Shown here: positions 60,245 to 64,000 of the stretch, one piece after another
How positions within the stretch are numbered: the stretch's first letter is position 1
Layout: the number at the start of each line of letters is the position of its first letter
NCBI RefSeq assembly: GCF_008932115.1
Contig: NZ_CP044543.1
Location: forward strand, 1,240,001-1,304,000
Source of the DNA: Bradyrhizobium betae
Lineage (GTDB): Bacteria > Pseudomonadota > Alphaproteobacteria > Rhizobiales > Xanthobacteraceae
Direction: 5' to 3'
Length of the DNA: 64,000 bases
The notes under the pieces: generated by a model
What the model was told of the DNA's origin: nothing
What the model saw: only the letters and a program-made list of their open reading frames with translations
The model's database searches: none
Program-made: the position numbers and the translations under genes

Positions 60245-61179
60245 GTGCGATCACACAAGCCAATCCGGCCGCGGCACAGTCTGATGCCGCGCCGGAGAAG
60301 GAGTTGCGGCCGCCGTCCTACTGGCCCTTCGTGGTGCCGGCGCTGGTCGTCGTGCTCGCCATCATCATCTTCCCGTGGGTCTTCACCATCTGGATGAGCC
60401 TGAACGAATGGAAGGTCGGCTCGCCGACTACCTTCGTCGGGTTCTCCAACTATCTGCGCCTGACCAGCGATCCGCGCTTTCTCGAGGCCGTCGGTCACAC
60501 CATGGTCTACACTGTGCTGTCGGTGGTGCTGCCGCTGATCCTCGGCACGCTGGCAGCCGTGGTGTTTCACCAGAGATTCGCCGGGCGCGGCTTCTTGCGC
60601 GGCATCTTCATCATGCCGATGATGGCGACGCCCGTCGCGATCGCGCTGGTCTGGACCATGATGTTCCATCCGCAGCTCGGCGTCCTCAATTACCTGCTGT
60701 CGCTGGTCGGGATCCCCGCACAGCTCTGGGTCTTCCACCCCGCAACCGTCATTCCTTCGCTGGTGCTGGTCGAGACCTGGCAATGGACGCCGCTCGTCAT
60801 GCTGATCGTGCTCGGCGGCCTCGCCGCGATCCCGACCGAGCCCTATGAGAGCGCACAGATCGACGGCGCCAGTTTCTGGCAGATGTTCCGCTTCATCACC
60901 CTGCCGCTGATCATGCCGTTCTTGTTCATCGCCGGCATGATCCGCATGATCGACGCGGTGAAGAGCTTCGACATCATCTTCGCGATCACCCAGGGCGGGC
61001 CGGGCTCGGCTTCGGAGACGATCAACATCTATCTCTACAGCGTCGCCTTCACCTATTACGATCTCGGCTACGGCTCGGCGATCGCGGTCGTGTTCTTCCT
61101 CCTCATCGTCGCACTCGCTGCCGTGATGCTCTACATGCGCCAGCGCATGCTGTGGACCGAGATCGCGAAGAGCGCATGA
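60241..61179 (+). CDS. ABC transporter permease 1 (sugar family)
   Basis: This 312-residue protein starts at a GTG that overlaps the upstream stop (GTGA). It has six membrane helices. The EAA loop for ATPase contact is EPYESAQIDGASFWQMFRFITLPLIMP. The opening helix (FVVPALVVVLAIIIFPWVFTIWMSL) and length are typical of MalF/UgpA-type permeases. It pairs with the next gene; no ATPase gene is in the operon. Confidence 0.92.
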   Translation: MSAITQANPAAAQSDAAPEKELRPPSYWPFVVPALVVVLAIIIFPWVFTIWMSLNEWKVGSPTTFVGFSNYLRLTSDPRFLEAVGHTMVYTVLSVVLPLILGTLAAVVFHQRFAGRGFLRGIFIMPMMATPVAIALVWTMMFHPQLGVLNYLLSLVGIPAQLWVFHPATVIPSLVLVETWQWTPLVMLIVLGGLAAIPTEPYESAQIDGASFWQMFRFITLPLIMPFLFIAGMIRMIDAVKSFDIIFAITQGGPGSASETINIYLYSVAFTYYDLGYGSAIAVVFFLLIVALAAVMLYMRQRMLWTEIAKSA

Positions 61180-62015
61180 ACCCAGGTCGAATCAACGCAC
61201 GTCAGATCATAGGCAAAATCGGCCTGTGGCTGGCGGTGTTCGTCATCGTTTCGCCGGCGATCCTGTTCTTCCTCTGGATGGCGTCGCTGTCGCTCAAGTT
61301 CGAGGTCGACAATGCCGCCTACCCGCCGGTGTTCATCCCGGAGCACTTTGCCTGGAAGAACTATGCCGACGTGCTCTCCTCCAACCGCTTCCTGACCTAT
61401 TTCGTCAACAGCCTGATCGTGACCGGCAGCGCCACCATGCTCGCGCTGGTCGTCGGCGTTCCCGCCGGCTACGGCATCGCGCGGATGGCCGCGCACAAAT
61501 CCGCGATCGTGATCCTGATCGCCCGGATCACCCCGGGACTCTCCTACCTGATCCCGCTGTTCCTGCTGTTTCAGTGGCTGGGATTGCTCGGCACCCTGGT
61601 GCCGCAGATCATCATCCATCTGGTGGTGACGGTGCCGATCGTGATCTGGATCATGATCGGCTATTTCGAGACCACGCCGATGGAATTGGAGGAAGCCGCC
61701 CTGATCGACGGCGCCACGCGCTGGCAGGTGTTCCGGCACGTCGCCCTGCCGATCGCGCGTCCAGGCATCGCGGTCGCCTTCATCCTGGCCGTGATCTTCT
61801 CGTGGAACAATTTCGTCTTCGGCATCGTGCTGGCCGGACGCGAGACGCGCACCCTGCCGGTTGCCGTCTACAACATGATCTCGTTCGACCAGTTGAGCTG
61901 GGGCCCGCTCGCGGCCGCCGCGCTGATCGTCACGCTTCCGGTTCTGCTGCTGACGGTGTTTGCGCAGCGGCAGATCGTGGCCGGGCTGACGGCGGGGGCC
62001 GTCAAGGGCGGCTAG
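61176..62015 (+). CDS. ABC transporter permease 2 (MalG-like)
   Basis: This 279-residue protein has its start overlapping the upstream stop (ATGA). It has six membrane helices and the EAA loop TTPMELEEAALIDGATRWQVFRHVALPIARP. The opening ARQIIGKIGLWLAVFVIVSPAILFFLW and the segment FVNSLIVTGSATMLALVVGVPAGYGIARM are typical of MalG/UgpE. It completes the membrane channel. The operon ends here without an ATPase. Confidence 0.92.
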   Translation: MNPGRINARQIIGKIGLWLAVFVIVSPAILFFLWMASLSLKFEVDNAAYPPVFIPEHFAWKNYADVLSSNRFLTYFVNSLIVTGSATMLALVVGVPAGYGIARMAAHKSAIVILIARITPGLSYLIPLFLLFQWLGLLGTLVPQIIIHLVVTVPIVIWIMIGYFETTPMELEEAALIDGATRWQVFRHVALPIARPGIAVAFILAVIFSWNNFVFGIVLAGRETRTLPVAVYNMISFDQLSWGPLAAAALIVTLPVLLLTVFAQRQIVAGLTAGAVKGG

Positions 62016-62253
62016 TTGCCTGGCATCTGCCGCCGGCATCCCGGATGCAAGGCGTAGTGCTCTCCGATGTTCGGCTTCGTTAGCACGCCCCTTCAGAAAA
62101 TTCGGATTTTCATGTTACCGTCCCGCCCGAGCACAATCACGGTATTGCGTCGCCGCAACATCTCAGGCGATCTCCTGCACCTTCCACCATTGATCCACCG
62201 CAAGGACGTATTGGCCAACTCTGGCAACTCTCTCAAACAAGGGAGCAGTAGCC

Positions 62254-63768
62254 ATGACCATCACTGACCAGCCTTCACCAGTCGCTTCGGTGCAGGCCAG
62301 CAAACAGCCGACCTGGATCAGATCGAATTGGGGGTTGGTGTTGGGGGCGGCCGTCCTCCTTGCTATCCTTTTCTCGCCGACGCCGGCAGGGCTGTCAGTC
62401 GCAGGCCACCGAATGCTCGCGGTCTTCGGCTTTGCGGTTATCGTCTGGGTGACGGAGGCGCTTGACTATGCGGTGAGTGCCATCGTCATCGCCGCATTGA
62501 TGGCCATGCTCCTGGGTATTTCGCCGAACGTCACGAACCCAAATGTCTCGATCGGTACGGTTCAGGGCCTTACCACCGCGATGAGCGGCTTTGGCAATAC
62601 GGCGCTGACGCTGGTCGCTGCGGCCTTGTTCCTCGCCGTTGCCATGACGGTCACCAGGCTCGATCGTCGCATCGCCTTGATCATCCTGTCGCGGGTTGGA
62701 ACACGAACGAATCGAATCGTCATGGGCGCCATTGTGGTGTCGACGGTACTGGCCTTGCTCGTGCCCAGCGCAACCGCGCGGGCTGCTGCTGTGATCCCGA
62801 TCATCATGGGTATCATTGTCGCTTTCGGCGTCGACAAGAAGAGCAGATTTGCCGGCCTTCTGATGATCACGACGGTTCAGGCGGTCAGCATCTGGAATGT
62901 CGGAATCAAGACCGCGGCAGCGCAGAACATGGTCGCCGTCGGCTTTCTCCAGAAGATGCTGGGCCACGACATCACCTGGTTGAGCTGGCTCATCGCCGCG
63001 GCGCCGTTCTCGTTCCTGTTGTCGGTGGGGTTGTACTTCATCATGATGACCATGATGCCACCGGAAGCAAAGGAGATCCCTGGGGGCAAGGTAACCGTGG
63101 AAAAAGCGCTGACCGAACTCGGTCCAATGACAGGCAAGGAAGCCCGCCTGCTGGCACTCTCCCTCATCCTGCTGTGTTTCTGGGCGACCGAAGGTGTATT
63201 GCACTCCTTCGACAGTTCGACGACGACGACGATCGCGGTGGCCCTGCTGTTTCTTCCCGGCATCGGCGTCATGGATTGGAAGACGGCAAACCCGTTGATC
63301 CCATGGGGAACGATCGTATTGTTCGGGATAGGCATCAGCCTCGGCACGGCCTTGCTGCAAACGCAGGCAGCACAGTGGCTGGCCAACCTCATCGTCGCGT
63401 GGTTCGGTCTCAACCAGCTTCCGTCGCTCACCATCCTTGCCGTGATGGCAGCGTTCCTTGTCGTCGTTCATCTCGGCTTTGCCAGCGCAACCGCGCTCGC
63501 ATCGTCCCTCATTCCAATCGTGATCGCCGTTCTGCAGAAAGTGCAGACGCCGGGAATAAACGTGCTTGGCATGACCCTCGTGCTACAGTTCGTCGTGAGC
63601 TTCGGCTTCATTCTCCCGGTGAATTCGCCTCAAGGGATGGTCGGCTACGGGACCGGTGCCTTCGCAGCGCGCGACTTCATACGCACCGGCGTCGCAATCA
63701 CCGTGCTCGCCTATCTGCTCACCCTCGTGTTCGGCGCGACCTACTGGCGCTGGCTCGGCTACGTCTGA
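62254..63768 (+). CDS. SLC13/DASS-family anion permease
   Basis: This 504-residue protein has about 12 hydrophobic segments. Features of the divalent anion:sodium symporter superfamily are GFAVIVWVTEALDYAVSAIVIAALMAML, TAMSGFGNTALTLVAAALFLAVAMT and VPSATARAAAVIPIIMGIIVAFG, which corresponds to the S-N-T-like substrate loop. NPLIPWGTIVLFGIGISLGTALL is a re-entrant loop, and GFILPVNSPQGMVGYGTG is the second substrate loop. It probably takes up dicarboxylates, tricarboxylates or sulfonates. It stands alone, with an upstream gap of 238 bp that shows no clear motif. Confidence 0.88.
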   Translation: MTITDQPSPVASVQASKQPTWIRSNWGLVLGAAVLLAILFSPTPAGLSVAGHRMLAVFGFAVIVWVTEALDYAVSAIVIAALMAMLLGISPNVTNPNVSIGTVQGLTTAMSGFGNTALTLVAAALFLAVAMTVTRLDRRIALIILSRVGTRTNRIVMGAIVVSTVLALLVPSATARAAAVIPIIMGIIVAFGVDKKSRFAGLLMITTVQAVSIWNVGIKTAAAQNMVAVGFLQKMLGHDITWLSWLIAAAPFSFLLSVGLYFIMMTMMPPEAKEIPGGKVTVEKALTELGPMTGKEARLLALSLILLCFWATEGVLHSFDSSTTTTIAVALLFLPGIGVMDWKTANPLIPWGTIVLFGIGISLGTALLQTQAAQWLANLIVAWFGLNQLPSLTILAVMAAFLVVVHLGFASATALASSLIPIVIAVLQKVQTPGINVLGMTLVLQFVVSFGFILPVNSPQGMVGYGTGAFAARDFIRTGVAITVLAYLLTLVFGATYWRWLGYV

Positions 63769-63807
63769 GGATCGCGCGCTCCTGTCTTCCCCAGAGAACA
63801 AACGAAA

Positions 63808-63838
63808 GCGGCCGGGCGGCTTGCCGCCACCCGGCCGC
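63808..63838 (-). terminator. hairpin terminator of the gene at the right edge
   Basis: GCGGCCGGG and CCCGGCCGC pair around a 13-base loop that can itself form a GC stem. On the minus strand TTTCGTTT follows, so it most likely terminates the minus-strand gene that ends at 63858. It also lies 39 bp past the SLC13 stop. Confidence 0.65.
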
Positions 63839-63857
63839 AACTGAATTCTCGCCCGGA

Positions 63858-64000
63858 CTACTCCGCCGGTGCGGCGTGCAGCTCCGGATGCGGGGCATAG
63901 TGCTCGGTGGCGCCGAGCTTGCTGGCCGCGAACAGGCCGGCCGCCATCGCCGCGTAAGCGAGCGCCACCGCGGGCGTGACGCCGAAGCCACCACCGATTC
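63858..64000 (-). CDS. C-terminal end of an unidentified membrane-associated protein
   Basis: Only the last 46 codons are in the window, ending in TAG at 63858-63860. They read GGGFGVTPAVALAYAAMAAG, then LFAASKLGATEHY and a His/Pro-rich tail APHPELHAAPAE. The first part can form one membrane helix. The stop is followed by a good terminator on this strand, which supports a real gene. The family cannot be recognised from this fragment. Confidence 0.55.
   Translation of the reverse strand, partial: IGGGFGVTPAVALAYAAMAAGLFAASKLGATEHYAPHPELHAAPAE

Overview
This is a GC-rich alphaproteobacterial chromosome segment, almost certainly Bradyrhizobium or a very close relative. The FixL-FixJ-receiver-FixK2 block has the gene order of Bradyrhizobium. 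FixL is 505 residues, with the haem histidine at 200 and the phospho-histidine at 291. FixK2 is 232 residues, with the redox-sensitive cysteine at 183. Interspersed palindromic repeats of the kind seen in Bradyrhizobium lie between genes. I see no rRNA, tRNA, CRISPR array, insertion sequence or prophage.

Layout. 1-5.7 kb: a partial intradiol dioxygenase, a beta-lactamase-fold hydrolase, two divergent small secreted-protein genes with back-to-back EcfG-type (general stress) promoter motifs, two tiny membrane proteins, an HWE-type sensor kinase and CcdA. 6.2-16 kb: LysR and XRE regulators, an L,D-transpeptidase, an enoyl-CoA hydratase, an isopropylmalate-dehydrogenase-like enzyme, a zinc alcohol dehydrogenase, a frameshifted CaiB-type CoA-transferase and glycogen synthase. 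15.9-30 kb: the microaerobic respiration island. It holds ccoNOQP (fixNOQP) and ccoGHIS (fixGHIS), each with its own perfect FixK-type box about 57 bp before its first gene, then a CBS protein and a universal stress protein, and divergently fixL-fixJ-receiver-fixK2. The logic is oxygen > FixL > FixJ > FixK2 > cbb3 oxidase and its assembly factors.

30-37 kb: a four-gene operon (ABC exporter, amylo-alpha-1,6-glucosidase-like enzyme, PRC-barrel protein, MFS carrier) divergent from a GT4 glycosyltransferase, again with EcfG-like promoter motifs facing both ways. This is the best candidate for a poorly described stress-induced glucan or export system. 37-44 kb: an alkyl-sulfatase-like metallo-hydrolase whose ribosome binding site can be folded away, a diguanylate cyclase, and a TRAP importer with fused DctQ-DctM. 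44-52.5 kb: a methyltransferase, an SDR protein without the usual catalytic tyrosine, a TetR regulator fused to an amidase tail, a class III aminotransferase, a second isopropylmalate-dehydrogenase-like enzyme, a DHA2 MFS pump and a B12-binding radical SAM protein.

52.8-64 kb: an isoquinoline-oxidoreductase-type molybdenum enzyme (iorAB-like); a compact sulfur-oxidation operon soxF-X-Y-Z-A that lacks soxB and soxCD and has an atypical SoxY tail; a sugar-type ABC importer without its ATPase; an SLC13/DASS permease; and the C-terminus of a further gene cut by the window end.
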